A stretch of DNA of 64,000 nt from Kuschelorhynchus macadamiae (lineage: Eukaryota; Arthropoda; Insecta; Coleoptera; Curculionidae). Numbering within the stretch: position 1 is the stretch's first letter; each line of letters opens with the position of its first letter. The notes below the pieces were generated by a model. It made no database searches, was not told the origin of the DNA, and saw only the letters and a list, made by a program, of their open reading frames with translations. Made by a program: the position numbers and the translations under genes. Shown here one piece after another: positions 54,060 to 64,000 of this stretch. Where the stretch lies: positions 1 to 64,000 of the forward strand of contig JAUTXW010000595.1 in assembly GCA_030620095.1 (NCBI GenBank). Direction: 5' to 3'.

Positions 54060-54470
54060 TTCCTATAATACATAAAACAAAATAAAATATTTTTATTTCT
54101 TCAGTTTAAAACTAAATACAAAAGGACATACAATAACTGAAAAAAAACTAGTAAGTTTGCCAAATTAAAACATAAACCATACAAATTCAATAATAGAGAG
54201 GAGTACAGGTAAAAGTAGAACACAAAACAAAAGAGCCGTAAAAACAGACATATTTAAGTCTAAATACACTGTTGAAGAAACAATTGTTCTGTAAGAGAAG
54301 CGTTTTAACTTTAGTTTTGAAAATATTTAAATTTGAACTATCGTTGATATTGATAGTTAGATTCTTTTGATAGAATGTAGAACGGTGGCAGTTTGGCAAA
54401 AATAGACCTTTCGCTCGAATGTTAGACGATGGGATCTGATTGAAATAATGGCATAGGTTTTAAAAGCAAG
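54060..54470 (-). pseudogene. LINE ORF2 C-terminal fragment
   Basis: Minus-strand frame with NIRAKGLFLPNCHRSTFYQK and NIFKTKVKTLLLQNNCFF, the usual layout at the very end of a LINE ORF2 (a proline-containing turn, then an FK-x-K-LK helix). There is no RT core. It is a short truncated copy. Confidence 0.6.
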
Positions 54471-54732
54471 TACACTACTATTAAAGTTCAAATTTTAAAA
54501 TTCTTGAAGTATATTCTAGAGCAGTGTTTCCCAAAAGGTGTTCCGCGACAACATGCTTGGTATTCCGTCAAAAATCCGCGCCATAATTTGGCTGGACTAT
54601 TTTTTTACGGGGCACTTATTACCCGTTTGTTGTATTACCCATCTGTTGTAGTAGTTTTAGTCACTGCGATATCTCGCGACAAGCCAACTAGAAAATAGCA
54701 AGAATTGCTGTGCTTGTCTTGGGCACAAACTT

Positions 54733-56010
54733 TTGTATTATTTCACGTATTTTGAATATTTTGAGCTTATATATTGCGTACTGGAGAGGCAATTAATTAA
54801 CCCTTGTGCAAAAGATATGGTGGTCACCGTATTGGAATCCGAAGACGCCTGTAGAAAAGTTAATGATATTCCCTCATCAAACAAAATTGTGTCGCGTCGT
54901 ATCCATGATCTGGCTGATAACGTTGAGTATGACTTAGTTTCTCGTTTGCATTCTTATGACGCGTATGCCTTACAATTGGACGAATCAACAGACGCAGCTG
55001 GTTTGGCAATCTTACTGGTGTCAGATATATATTAAAAAAAAATCCATACAAGAGGACTTGAAAGGAAATTCTCGAGTCAAACACAACAGGGGAAAATATT
55101 TTCAAGTGTATTGACTGTTACATGAAGAAACATCAAATCCCTTGGGATATGTGTAGATCTGAGCAGCGATGGTTGGAACTATAGCTGGTGCAGTAAATCG
55201 GACAAACACTTGTATGACGTCACATACCATAAGCTCTTAAACAAGTTTTGGATGAAGCAGTTCAAATTACAAACTTTATAAAAAGTCGTCCATGGAAAGC
55301 AAGCTTTTTTAAGATACTTTTTGATGATATGGGAAGTCACTACAGAGTACTGGTTCTTCATACCGAAATTAGATGGTTATCGGGAGGAAAAAATTCTTGT
55401 GCGACTTTTAGAGTTGCGCTACGAACTCTTTCATTTTTCCAAGATCATCAATAGCGATTGTCAGATAGACTAAAGTCATTATCCTGGTTGGCAAGACTTG
55501 TGTATCTTGCGGATATATTTTCCAAATTAAATGACATCAATCTAGTATTACCGTGTCAAAGATAAGCTTATTTCTTTGTCACGAAAATTGACCTTTTGGC
55601 TATCTGCTGGGGAACGAAAAGAGATTGATGGCTTCTCAACGGACATTCATAATGATATTTGGGAGCATAACACCTAGCAATGTCACTAAAAGAGTATTTT
55701 CCGATCTTAACTACCAATGCTCATTTCTGAAGAACTTATTGAGATCTGTTCACATAGTCAACTGAAACAAGAATTTAAAGAAGTCTCTCTTATTACATTC
55801 TGGGTAGGATTTATGCGATAAATATCCCCAACTTTCGAAGAATGACATGTTGGTGATTCTGCCTTTTGTCATGACATATCTTTGCGAATCGGGAATTTCC
55901 CACTATGTCTTTACCAAAATTAAATACAGAAACAGACTCAATGCCGTTCTTGATTTACGTCTTCAATTGTCGTCTATCAGGCCGTATATAAAAATAATTT
56001 GTAAAAATTA
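54733..56010 (+). pseudogene. hAT transposase of the ZBED5/SCAND3-like type, decayed
   Basis: Frames in order read CAKDMVVTVLESEDACRKVN, IPSSNKIVSRRIHDLADNVE and YDAYALQLDESTDAAGLAIL. This is the first catalytic Asp region (LDESTD) of the hAT type that gave rise to vertebrate ZBED5, SCAND3 and EPM2AIP1. Then come EAVQITNFIKSRPWKASFF, VLVLHTEIRWLSGGK (the HTEIRWLS block) and, after shifts, KLTFWLSAGER, LKQEFKEVSLITFW and a C-terminal hATC-like KIKYRNRLNAVLDLRLQLSS-type end near 55915-55980. At least five stops or shifts are present, so it is dead. Confidence 0.85.
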
Positions 56011-56521
56011 AAAAAACCACACTGTTCTCCTCAGTTTTTTTATTTCTTTATTAGTTAATTTACTATTCATATTTGTACAGGGTGTTCCAGCGAGGACTGA
56101 ACAGGGACCTATTTTCGACCTTCCTTGTATTTTGGAAAAATTCAAAATAGCCAATCGATGTATTTTTTCTTGTAGAATCCAAAAATGTCATCGAAAAAAT
56201 ATTTGAACCAGAAACAAAAGAGTTACGCTATGCATCGGGTGTTTTTTAAATGGAATGTATCGTTTTTTATACGATTTTTGGAAAGAGTGATTTTTTTTAT
56301 GTCCGTTCTGATTAAAAGATTTGATTCTGCGATAGCTGTTTATATTACATTTTAATGTTTTACAAACTAAAATTTTAGCTTCACCTGTTTAAAATATACG
56401 ATAGGTTGGTATAGGTGATCAAGGTAAAATGACGTTTGAATGCTTTGTCAATAAAAATTGACATTATTTTAATTATTGTCGAAGTCTTCACCTAAAAAAT
56501 ATATATTTGACTCTGATCGAA

Positions 56522-57487
56522 ATGAAATACTCTTTGGACGAGAGACTACAGATTGTTATGCTATTTTACAAGTGCCAAGAAAATGCAAGAGAAGCAAGAA
56601 GATTTATTGCAAATTTTCATAGAAATATATCCATCAATACAAAGGATAAAAAACCTATTTGAGGAAAATAAAACTTTACATGATAGAAAAAGAAATATAC
56701 AAAGAAGAAGAAATCGAGACCAGGCGATTATAAATTATTTTCAAGTTAATCCAATCAAATCTATTTCGGATGCAGTTCGGGAAGTTCAGTACGGTGGCGG
56801 TGTAAGGCGCAGAAGAGTTCCCCGAGGGACTGTTCACAGGACTCTGAAAATTCATAAATTTAGGCCTTTTCGTATCCTTCCACTTCAGGACCTAACACTG
56901 GCACAAAAAGAACTTCGCTTCCAATTTGTTTCTCAAATGCTAATTCGGCAAGAAAACGAAGACCCTGATTTATTCAAAAATATTGTGTGGATCGACGAAG
57001 CTACTTTCACAACATCGGGAGTATTCAACAGACATAATAGTCACCACTGGGCCGTTGAAAATCCAAAAAAGTTCCAGACTATTAAATTTCAAGGGAGGAA
57101 ATCTATTCATGTTTGGTGTGGGATAAAAAACAATAAAATTTTGGGACCAATATTTTTTAACGGGACTTTAAATGGGCACAGATATTATGAGTTTTTAGAA
57201 AACGAAATTGAAAATTTTTTGGAAGACTTACCATTGGCAGAATATCAGAATTTAATTTGGCAACATGATGATATTTCTATGATACATTTCTTTGGGGCCA
57301 TTTGAGGAACGTCGTATACAGACAACGAAACGAAAATATTCAAGAGATCATGGGAAAAATTGTCGATAAAATAAACCGCCTTAACCAGGAAAATCATATT
57401 GTAACAGCAAGTTTAGAAAGGCTACAAAGGGGTTATCGATGTTGTTTCGAGAAAAACGGCGGTCACATTGAAAACTTATGTTATTAG
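56522..57487 (+). pseudogene. Mariner-like transposase, frameshifted and internally deleted
   Basis: Starts at MKYSLDERLQIVMLFYKCQE, an HTH domain of the type common in insect IS630/mariner relatives. The left arm lost about five bases near 56638 relative to the right arm, which shifts the frame. The next frame runs through RNRDQAIINYFQVNP, a second HTH, and the catalytic core with the first Asp in IVWIDEATFTTSG and the second in LIWQHDD. Immediately after that it jumps to FFGAI and a stop at 57302-57304, then (another frame) RNVVYRQRNENIQEIMGKIV to the C-terminus. The segment that should carry the third catalytic acid and the SPDLTPLDFFLWG-type block is deleted. It is therefore non-autonomous. 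Confidence 0.88.
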
Positions 57488-57504
57488 TAGTTTTATTTTA
57501 TTAT

Positions 57505-57723
57505 TTAATAATTATTTTTTATTGAATTTCTTTTTCTATCATGTAAAGTTTTATTTTCCTTAAATAGGTTTTTTATCCTTAGAATTGTATTGATGGATAT
57601 ATTTCTATGAAAATTTGCAATAAATCTTCTTCTTGCTTCTCTTGCATTTTCTTGGCACTTGTAAAATAGCATAACAATCTGTAGTCTCTCGTCCAAAGAG
57701 TATTTCATTTCGATCAGAGTCAA
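57505..57723 (-). pseudogene. Second copy of the transposase N-terminus in the right arm
   Basis: Because the inverted arm includes coding sequence, the minus strand here encodes the HTH start again (EMKYSLDERLQIVMLF through ISINTILRIKNLFKENKT). It keeps the reading frame that the left arm has lost. The downstream frame ends quickly after the arm (RNSIKNNY), so it would make only a DNA-binding fragment if expressed. Confidence 0.8.
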
Positions 57724-58318
57724 ATATATATTTTTTAGGTGAAGACTTCGACAATAATTAAAATAATGTCAATTTTTATTGACAACGCATTCAAACGTCA
57801 TTTTACCTTGATCACCTATACCAACCTATCGTATATTTTAAACAGGTGAAGCTAAAATTTTAGTGTGTAAAACATTAAAATGTAATATAAACAGCTATCG
57901 CAAAATCAAATCTTTTAATCAGAACGGACATAAAAAAAATCACTCTTTCCAAAAATCGTATAAAAAACGATACATTCCATTTAAAAAACACCTGATGCAT
58001 AGCGTAACTCTTTTGTTTCTGGTTCAAATATTTTTTCGATGACATTTTTGGATTCTACAAGAAAAAATACATCGATTGGCTATTTTGAATTTTTCCAAAA
58101 TACAAGGAAGGTCGAAAATAGGTCCCTGTTCAGTCCTCGCTGGAACACCCTGTACATTGTTTTGTTTCTTTTTTTAGGTTTTAAGATGTTATTAACATTA
58201 ATACTATTCAAATTTATAATAAATCATAAAGGTTATTGCTTTCGTTATTTTATTATATTAAGGTATGTTTAAAACCAACATGTGGTGTCTATTTTAATTG
58301 GAAAACACTGATCTAGAG

Positions 58319-58655
58319 GAATTCCTGATACTTACAATAATTTGTATGGCATATTTCTGTAATAATAAAAACTCGAGAGGTTTGAAAACTTACACCCCAC
58401 TTTTTAATGCCATACCGAATATGTGAATGAATATAAGCATAATATAAAGTCAACAAAACATGCGTTCCACAGTGGTTGGAAATATATTTCAACGCGTAGC
58501 AATTACCCTAGGGTTTAATGCAAATCTTGTCTCTCCAACGCAAGCAGTCATCAAACAACATAATTCTCAACATTTTCGTTGAACTGGACAGCAATAATGG
58601 AGAAGTAGAAGTAGCGAGAAGAACTAGGTTTTCCTGATAGGCCCTAATATTCGAA
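58319..58655. other. Intergenic, nothing recognised
   Basis: No frames or repeats that I can name. Confidence 0.5.
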
Positions 58656-59110
58656 ATAAAATAAATTTGGTTCTATCCTCATTCAAATTAAGACGGTTGT
58701 TTTCAGACAAATCGATAATTCTTTCATATACAAGCTCAGTAATATTTTTCAACATGGCAAAACATTGTTATCATCTGCTTAACAAATAACATTCACACTA
58801 GATGAAAATTGTTGCATATAATTTATAAGGTCTTTTAAATAAATTAAGAACAAAAAAGAGCCTTGTGGTCCACCAAATTTTATAACGAAAGGATCACTTT
58901 TTCATTATTAATAATTACAAATTGACTTCGACCTTTCAGATAACATATTAATAGATCTCTTGTATTTCATATCTAAACAATTTAGCAGCAAGAATTTTAG
59001 GGTCAACAACGTCGAAAGCTTGAGAAAAATTGATAAATAATCCCAGAACACATAATCTTTTATCAGTTGCATAACGACTTTAATCTGAAAGTTTAGGTCT
59101 CAGTTAAAAA
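58656..59110 (-). pseudogene. LINE reverse transcriptase fragment, decayed
   Basis: The minus strand reads VLGLFINFSQAFDVVDPKIL (about 59055-58990; the family has LDLSKAFD), then GGPQGSF-like, LFLIYLKDLINYM and LSENNRLNLNEDRTKFILF near 58680. Frames are broken by many stops. It is a 5'- and 3'-truncated remnant, different from the LINE at 3146-8035. Confidence 0.7.
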
Positions 59111-59134
59111 TAAAATTATAAATTATGAATAGGT

Positions 59135-59167
59135 GGTATGTTTCGCCTTAACGAGCATCATCAAACC
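59135..59167 (-). ncRNA. Hammerhead-ribozyme-like relic
   Basis: On the minus strand, GGT, TTGATGA (core with C3 changed to U), TGCTCGTTAAGGC as a weak stem II, GAAAC, then ATACC, whose ACC could pair with the first GGT. It has the same GATGA...GAAAC spacing as the copies at 13663 and 21511 but with a damaged core. The evidence is weaker than for the others. Confidence 0.35.
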
Positions 59168-59406
59168 TAAAAAGAACAAATATTACAACGGAAAATACAA
59201 TTAAATAATAACAAAGAAGCAATTAAGTACAGAACAAGGCTAGGCTTGAGCGACCAATCAGAGACGTCGATTTAAATTTATGATGGAGAGGCGATAGGCC
59301 AGAACGAAAAAAGAAGAGATTATTATGGACGAACTTTCGTAAAGTACAATGCTACATTAATAGAAAGAAGAAGAATTAGTGAAAATGACCGAAAAGACTT
59401 AGAGGT

Positions 59407-61422
59407 TATATCCTCCTGAGACCCAAAGAAAAATGGCTCGACAGAATTTGTTAAAAATTGAACCATTGATTTTAGGGCTGTCGAAAACCCTATATGAATT
59501 TTTTCAGAATTTTTGATTAACTAGTTTTTGAAAAAAAATTGTCCATTAAAATGGACACTGGGTCTTTGTCAGGTCATATTTTCAACTCATACCAAAAAAT
59601 AAAAATGCACATATAATTTTAATTTTTTATTCCAGAAACGTGAAAGTCATAAAAACAGTTGTGCTCTGACGTGATGAATAAGTAAATTTTGCAAACATTA
59701 CAAAAAAATTTGGTTTTTTTATTACAATTTTTCTGCTTACAGCGCATAGAATTTTTAATTTTTACCAACTCAGGCAAATGCATTTTCTGAGTTTTTTGGG
59801 TCGGGCTGGACCTTGGTGAATCATAACCGGCTAGGTTGTTCCTTGTTTTTAATCTTGTGAAGCTGGTAGTTTCAGCATTGGCATTTGGGTCATCTTTTAA
59901 CAAGCAGTCAGCAACTTCAAGTTTAAATTCAAGAAATTTTAAAATATCCTTTTGCCTGTCACCTAGTTTTTGTCGGTCTTGACGATACAAAATCCAAGAG
60001 TTAGCTATTGCTAAATCAAAAAGATGAAAGATGGTTTTCACAGTCCATTTTTTAGTTCTTGCGGACATCCTGTAGTAGCTTATCATCCTGTCTATAAGAT
60101 CGATGCCCCCCATGGAATCATTGTAACATTTAATTATGTGGGGTCGCGGAACTTGAATGTATTTAGATTCTTTTTTACACCATCTTTTGCAGTTATCTAC
60201 AGGTTGCTCTCCTAGTTTAGTGGAACTTATAAAAATTGGCTTTTGATCAAACTATTGCACGACGTTGATTTGGCCATCATTCCTAACCGTTTGTTCAGTG
60301 AAACCCCTAGGAAACTTTTTTACAATTTTTTCCGCAGTTAAATGCACCGCAGCAGGTATCTTTGATTTCATAATTGTTCCTGTGCACAAAATCTTTTTTT
60401 CTGTCAAAAGATACTCTAAGAGAGGAATTGTTGTAAAATAGCGGTCCATAAACTTTTTAACTTCTTCAACTGTTAAATTCATAGGTTGATTGTGCTCGGC
60501 GAAATATTTGAGATTGGTACAAGCGCAAATTTCCTCTGCATCAGAATCTTCGAAATACATTTTAAAATAGTCGAAAACATTCCAGTCCTTTCGTTCAAAA
60601 CTGGTGTCCCTCATCTCAGGCGTATCGATATTTAATGGGTGAAATCTATCCACTTTTTTCCATGAAGTTCGTCCCCAACGACGTCTTAGAACACTGAGAG
60701 GCACATTCATTTCTGCATCAGATTCAGATGAATTATCTGAAAGATGCTCTTCGTCGTCTTCCATTTCAACATCGTCTTCAAAAACATTATTTTCTTCGAA
60801 TGGTAATTCCTGTGCATTGTCACCGCCGGCACCGCTGTCAAAGTTCTCAGTGGCCTCACATTCGGAATCATCCAAGTCGTCATCAAATCCTTCAATATCA
60901 GATTCTTCCAAACAAGCCAAAATTTTTTCATCATCTTCTCCAAAACGAAGATACTTTTTAGAGCCGAAAATTGCTAAAAATTAAAAAAAAATGAGAATAA
61001 AAAAATTTTAAGGTTATAAAAAAAATGCAGGCAGGAAGACTTGGTGTCCATTTAAATGTACACGTTTTTTTTTTAACGTAGAGAATGCAAACAGTTTTTA
61101 AATACAATAAACAGTACTTAGACAGCAAGATCAACCCCCTCTACTACTAATCCTATGTTTTTATTTATTTGTTTTTACGTAAAATCATAAATACTTACTA
61201 TCTAGCGTTTGTTTGCCAAAGGCACTCATGTTTACTTAGTCACAGCTGATCACCGAGTATGAAATGTAACGTATTTTACTACAACTGTTGCATAGATGGC
61301 GGTACTAATATGTCCATTTGAATGAACAGTTGGATTCTAAAGTATACAATAAACGATTAGCTTAATAATAGGCGAAAAATCTATGGTCCATTTAAATGGA
61401 CGCTGGATCTCAGGAGGATATA
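59407..61422 (-). mobile_element. piggyBac-like element, internally deleted
   Basis: The left end TATATCCTCCTGAGACCCA (59407) is matched inverted at 61422 as TATATCCTCCTGAGATCCA. Subterminal palindromic words of the type TCCATTTAAATGGAC occur at about 59541, 61047, 61310 and 61387. No clean TTAA remains at the edges (TTAT and TATA are seen), so exact ends are uncertain. The gene inside is clearly piggyBac. Confidence 0.8.
59619..61229 (-). pseudogene. piggyBac transposase, central deletion and one nonsense codon
   Basis: Exon 1 (61229-61199) encodes MSAFGKQTLD to a GTAAGT donor. Exon 2 from 60973 ('aatttttag' acceptor) joins as DTIFGSKKYLRFGEDDEKI. An acidic N-terminus follows, then the family word VDRFHPLNIDTPEMRD-like. 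At about 60450 VEEVKKF runs straight into MDRYFTTIPLLEYLLTEKKI. In intact relatives a block of well over 100 residues with the first two catalytic Asp lies between these words, so it is deleted. A TAG at 60252-60254 replaces the Trp of VVQW. The last part has YNDSMGGIDLIDRMISYYRM with the fourth conserved Asp, and a C-terminal Cys-rich finger (MRCKQKNC, CNVCKIYL). It is inactive. Confidence 0.9.
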
Positions 61423-62280
61423 GAGCAAAAATAATATGATTATTCTTTCGAAACACTGTTAAAATCAAATAAGGTTCAAAATTAAACATTTCATTAACAC
61501 ACGTAAGAATGGGGTTCTTTTTAGCTTTTGTTATTTCCGTCTTTTCCAATAGATCCAACTTTTTACCTTTATCGCCATTCGTGAATTATATTTACATTTT
61601 GAGATATGGCAAAAGGATGTTTCAAGGATAACAAATGATTCGGAAAGGCAGATTTTGTATTAAAAACAACTGCTTTTTGATGTTTTGTAACCAAGCTGAG
61701 GTGTTCCTGGATGCCTGTCGAAATTTTCATACCTGATTGTAACACGTAAACCCGTGTTAAGCAAGGTTCAGCAACTGATTTTTTTGTGAAAAAATGACAA
61801 TAATGAATATTTAATAAAATACTAGAAAATGAAAACACTTTTATTTCTCGAGAAATGAATAACATGTATAGAAAATATCAAATGTGTAATATGTTTGGTA
61901 CTGCTTGATACCACTAACCAAAAAAACATAGTTACAATTTAGTTAAAAAAATGATCACAGAAAAAATGTTAAAAAAATACATATTAATAAGTAAAAAAAT
62001 CAAATTATTTCAATGGTCTCGTGAAGCCGTGTACAATTAAATACAAATGATGGGGAAGCCATTTCGCCTAGACCTGAGATGCATTTTCGCGACGAAAGAT
62101 TTCAAAACAATTTTGAAATCGAATCATAGGTTTCACTTTTGCGACGAAACAGTGACGAGATGCAAGGAAGCAAGAAGCATTAATTAGGTTTCGAAAACAG
62201 GTTCGTGAACGTTTTAAAAGCGTTTTGAAGCAGTGTGGGGGGAATTCCGATTGTTTCTATTAACATTGGCAAGCCACGTA
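61423..62280. other. Intergenic, no supported gene
   Basis: Frames at 61337-61558 and 61569-61865 (minus) have no recognisable domain. Nothing else is seen. Confidence 0.45.
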
Positions 62281-62891
62281 AAATTTGCCTGTGCATTCTT
62301 TAGTATTATTTAAAAATCTCACATTTCACTCAAATTATCTAAGGATAGTCCAAATAAATGTAGGAGGATATGAGATAACAATCGATTGTGATACAGCAAG
62401 GCAATTAACAACTGGTAGGTATCTATTATTTTTATATTATTTATTTATTATAAATCGGAGCAGTCATATAATTGATGAATTAAAAAAAGGTAAATATGCA
62501 GTGAGCTGTACCCTCGCCGATCTTAACGATTTTTTGTGCACTAGTAGATTTGGGGCGCTGATCACAAACCCGTCCCATCTTTTCGGCGATGTTTCGTTTT
62601 CGAGATATACGCCTTCAAAATTCACAATCTTATATACAGAGTTTGTCACCTTTTCTGTTCTGAAAACGACTGAATACACTATCAAAATACCAAAATTACA
62701 CATATTTTCCTATCTATAACGTTATTTTACTGAAAAAACATAAATAAAAATTTTTTCTGTCAATTGTTTTTGTGCTTTATGCTGGCAACCATTGTGACAC
62801 GAAAGGAATATTTAAAATAATAATTTGATAAATTTTATTAAAGTAGCAGTTTTTGGTACAGTTTATTATGGGTATTTTGTTACATATGCGG
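62281..62891. other. Unassigned stretch, possible repeat fragment
   Basis: 'gatcacaaacccgtcccatc', 'ttttcggcgatgtttcg' and 'ttttcgagatatacgcc' are of a kind often dispersed in insect genomes. The plus frame at 62340-62412 (VQINVGGYEITIDCD) is too short to call. Confidence 0.35.
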
Positions 62892-63147
62892 ATCGCTACC
62901 ATGTTAGCAGATGGTCGGCCTCTGGAGCGCGAGAGCTCGGAGGTACAAGGTGGATTGGTATCACGTTAGCGCTAAGTTAGGCGCCGGAGCGCGAATTCAT
63001 CTTTGTTAATGCTATAATACAAGAATTTTAGTAATATGGATTTAAGGATGATGCCTTCGCGCTATCTTGCTCCAGTTCCTAATCTGGTGCTAACCCGTTA
63101 CAATCCACCTAGTACCTCAGCGCGCAGGCTGCTAACCTGGTTGCGAT
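62892..63147. mobile_element. Foldback (MITE-like) element, about 256 bp
   Basis: The left arm starts ATCGCTACCATGTTAGCAG. The inverted right arm starts ATCGCAACCAGGTTAGCAG (ending at 63147). Homology of the arms continues through 'ggaggtacaaggtggattg' against 'tgaggtactaggtggattg' and 'gttagcgctaagttaggcg' against 'gttagcaccagattaggaa', about 95 bp per arm, leaving a loop of about 55 bp. It is much more GC-rich than its surroundings. The superfamily is unknown, and I could not fix a target duplication. Confidence 0.75.
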
Positions 63148-63628
63148 TTACCTTCTCATATTTTATTCATAAATGAATAGCTTCAACTTAGGTACAGCTA
63201 GGTGGGTCTGTATGTTTGTTTGTTTTATGTTTTAAAAGCTGTTACTTTAATAAAATTAGTCGAATTTGAAAATTAAAAAGTTTCTGCATTTTCTCCTTTA
63301 GATGACAATGGTCACCAACATCAGACACAAAAAAATCTTTAGTAAATATTGCAATTTTAGCAATTGGCAGATATGATTTTATCTAAGAGATCTTTGAAAT
63401 AACGTTATAAACGCAAAAATATTTATTTTATCCTATATTTTGGTTAGGTATTCAATCAATTTACTACAAAAATGTTAACTGAAGAAAAAAAATTGAGAAC
63501 TTGTGTTATAAAATTACAGACTTTGATGACAGATATCTCGGAAACGAAATGTGACTTCGAATGTACGATCAGGGTGCCAAAATCTGCTAGTTTACCAAAA
63601 ATCGTAAAGGTCAGCTAGGGTAAGGAAA
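63148..63628. other. Intergenic, nothing recognised
   Basis: AT-rich; no supported features. Confidence 0.5.
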
Positions 63629-64000
63629 TTTTGAAATTTTCATGAGCAAGCTGAATTTTTATGGAATTCGTGGTATTTCTTTAAATTGGTTCAAATCTTA
63701 TTTCGGGAATAGGCAACAATTTGTAAGGGCAAATGGTTCTGATTCTGATTGTTAATTGATTTTAAGGTTCGGTTTGGGACCTATTCTTTTTTGTTATACA
63801 TTAATGATATCACCAACCTAAAAATCAATGAAAAAATCTCTCTCTTTGCTGACGACACAATCATAACATGGAGTGATTTTGGAACAACGTCTCTACATTC
63901 TAATATTTCCAATGACCTTCTTATAATTAAGACTTGGTCCGATTCCAATCTACTTTGCTTCAATGTGGATAAAATGGTGGCCTTATCTTACAAAGGGACG
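63629..64000 (+). pseudogene. LINE ORF2 fragment, cut by the window end
   Basis: Starts at SKLNFYGIRGISLNWFKSYF and runs through broken frames matching GLGPILFCYT, SLFADDTIITW-like and LLCFNVDKM-like words of the copy at 40155-40500. The left edge, 'gaaattttcatgagcaagc', lies in the middle of the RT, so the copy is 5' truncated. It continues beyond the window. Confidence 0.85.

Larger units (their letters stand above)
56078..58152 (+). mobile_element. Mariner-like element with 620-bp inverted arms
   Basis: Ends CAGGGTGTTCCAGCGAGGAC (56078) and, inverted, the same at 58152. The flanks are TA/TA (56076-56077 and 58153-58154). The inverted arms run from 56078 to 56695 and from 58152 to 57526, about 620 bp with few differences. 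This is far longer than in typical mariners, and the arms include the first 55-60 codons of the transposase. The unique centre (56696-57525) holds the rest of the gene. Confidence 0.95.
54522..58310 (+). mobile_element. hAT element (hAT-C, ZBED-like), with a nested mariner
   Basis: The left end CAGTGTTTCCCAAAA is matched inverted at 58310 as CAGTGTTTTCCAATT. The flanks are ttctagag (54514-54521) and atctagag (58311-58318), an 8-bp duplication with one mismatch. CAGTG ends and the gene inside agree with hAT. The mariner at 56078-58152 lies near its 3' end. Confidence 0.88.

Noticed and set aside
61337..61865. Two minus-strand frames of 73 and 98 codons.
   Set aside because: No recognisable domain; the first overlaps the right end of the piggyBac-like element and the other lies in the flank.
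62340..62412. Short frame VQINVGGYEITIDCD resembling the start of a BTB/T1 (potassium-channel tetramerisation) domain, followed by GTAGGT.
   Set aside because: Only about 25 residues match and no following exon could be found, so chance similarity is likely.

Overview
This window looks like repeat-dominated insect chromatin. It is AT-rich and eukaryotic, with spliceosomal introns, TATA/initiator LTR promoters and an insect-type errantivirus. I found no convincing single-copy host gene, rRNA or tRNA. Almost every recognisable coding segment belongs to a transposable element. The mix (Transib, PIF/Harbinger with MADF-BESS partners, hAT, pogo/Tigger, piggyBac, mariner, several LINEs, Penelope-type ribozymes, an errantivirus) suggests a large insect genome. 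A beetle is my guess, held weakly.

Layout. 1446-14653 is a nested stack inside the ends of a hAT-like element. It holds a degenerate Harbinger (1710-10438), itself split by a nearly intact LINE (about 3146-8035) and a mariner MITE (8317-8760), then a second, better preserved Harbinger (10442-13422). The two Harbingers abut on one shared TTA. 15430-25425 is a minus-oriented array of a family with a repeat unit of about 510 bp, called R510 here. The array is interrupted by a Transib (15643-20852) that contains a pogo/Tigger (17358-20109), by Penelope-type hammerhead-ribozyme repeats (21230-21745), and by a hAT with GAGACC-rich ends (22776-25178). 25430-33603 is an unclassified 8.2 kb DNA transposon with an intact two-exon gene. 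Its 5.6 kb intron carries a 346-bp tandem repeat and an internally deleted errantivirus (26834-30840). 33930-35740 holds decayed LINE repeats, followed by a second Tigger (about 35720-38172). 38260-43186 has LINE fragments and a CACTGG-ended element with a zinc-cluster protein. 43750-54060 is mostly non-coding, with a plus-oriented R510 array (47395-47532 and 50808-52650) split by a 3.3 kb unidentified insertion. 54522-58310 is a hAT carrying a mariner with 620-bp inverted arms. 59407-61422 is an internally deleted piggyBac. 62892-63147 is a foldback element, and a LINE fragment runs off the window end.

How the parts relate. Insertions can be dated relative to each other from target-site duplications: TTA for both Harbingers, CGTCA for Transib, GCCATATT for hAT-B, TTAA for the errantivirus, TA for Tigger-1 and the mariners, and near-perfect 8-mers for hAT-A and hAT-C. 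The errantivirus is probably among the youngest, because its two 201-bp LTRs look identical by eye. The best leads are the interlocked antisense gene pair shared by both Harbingers, the ribozyme-bearing repeats, the intact unclassified transposon gene, the Transib with RSS-like ends, and the errantivirus whose protease frame runs straight into Env.
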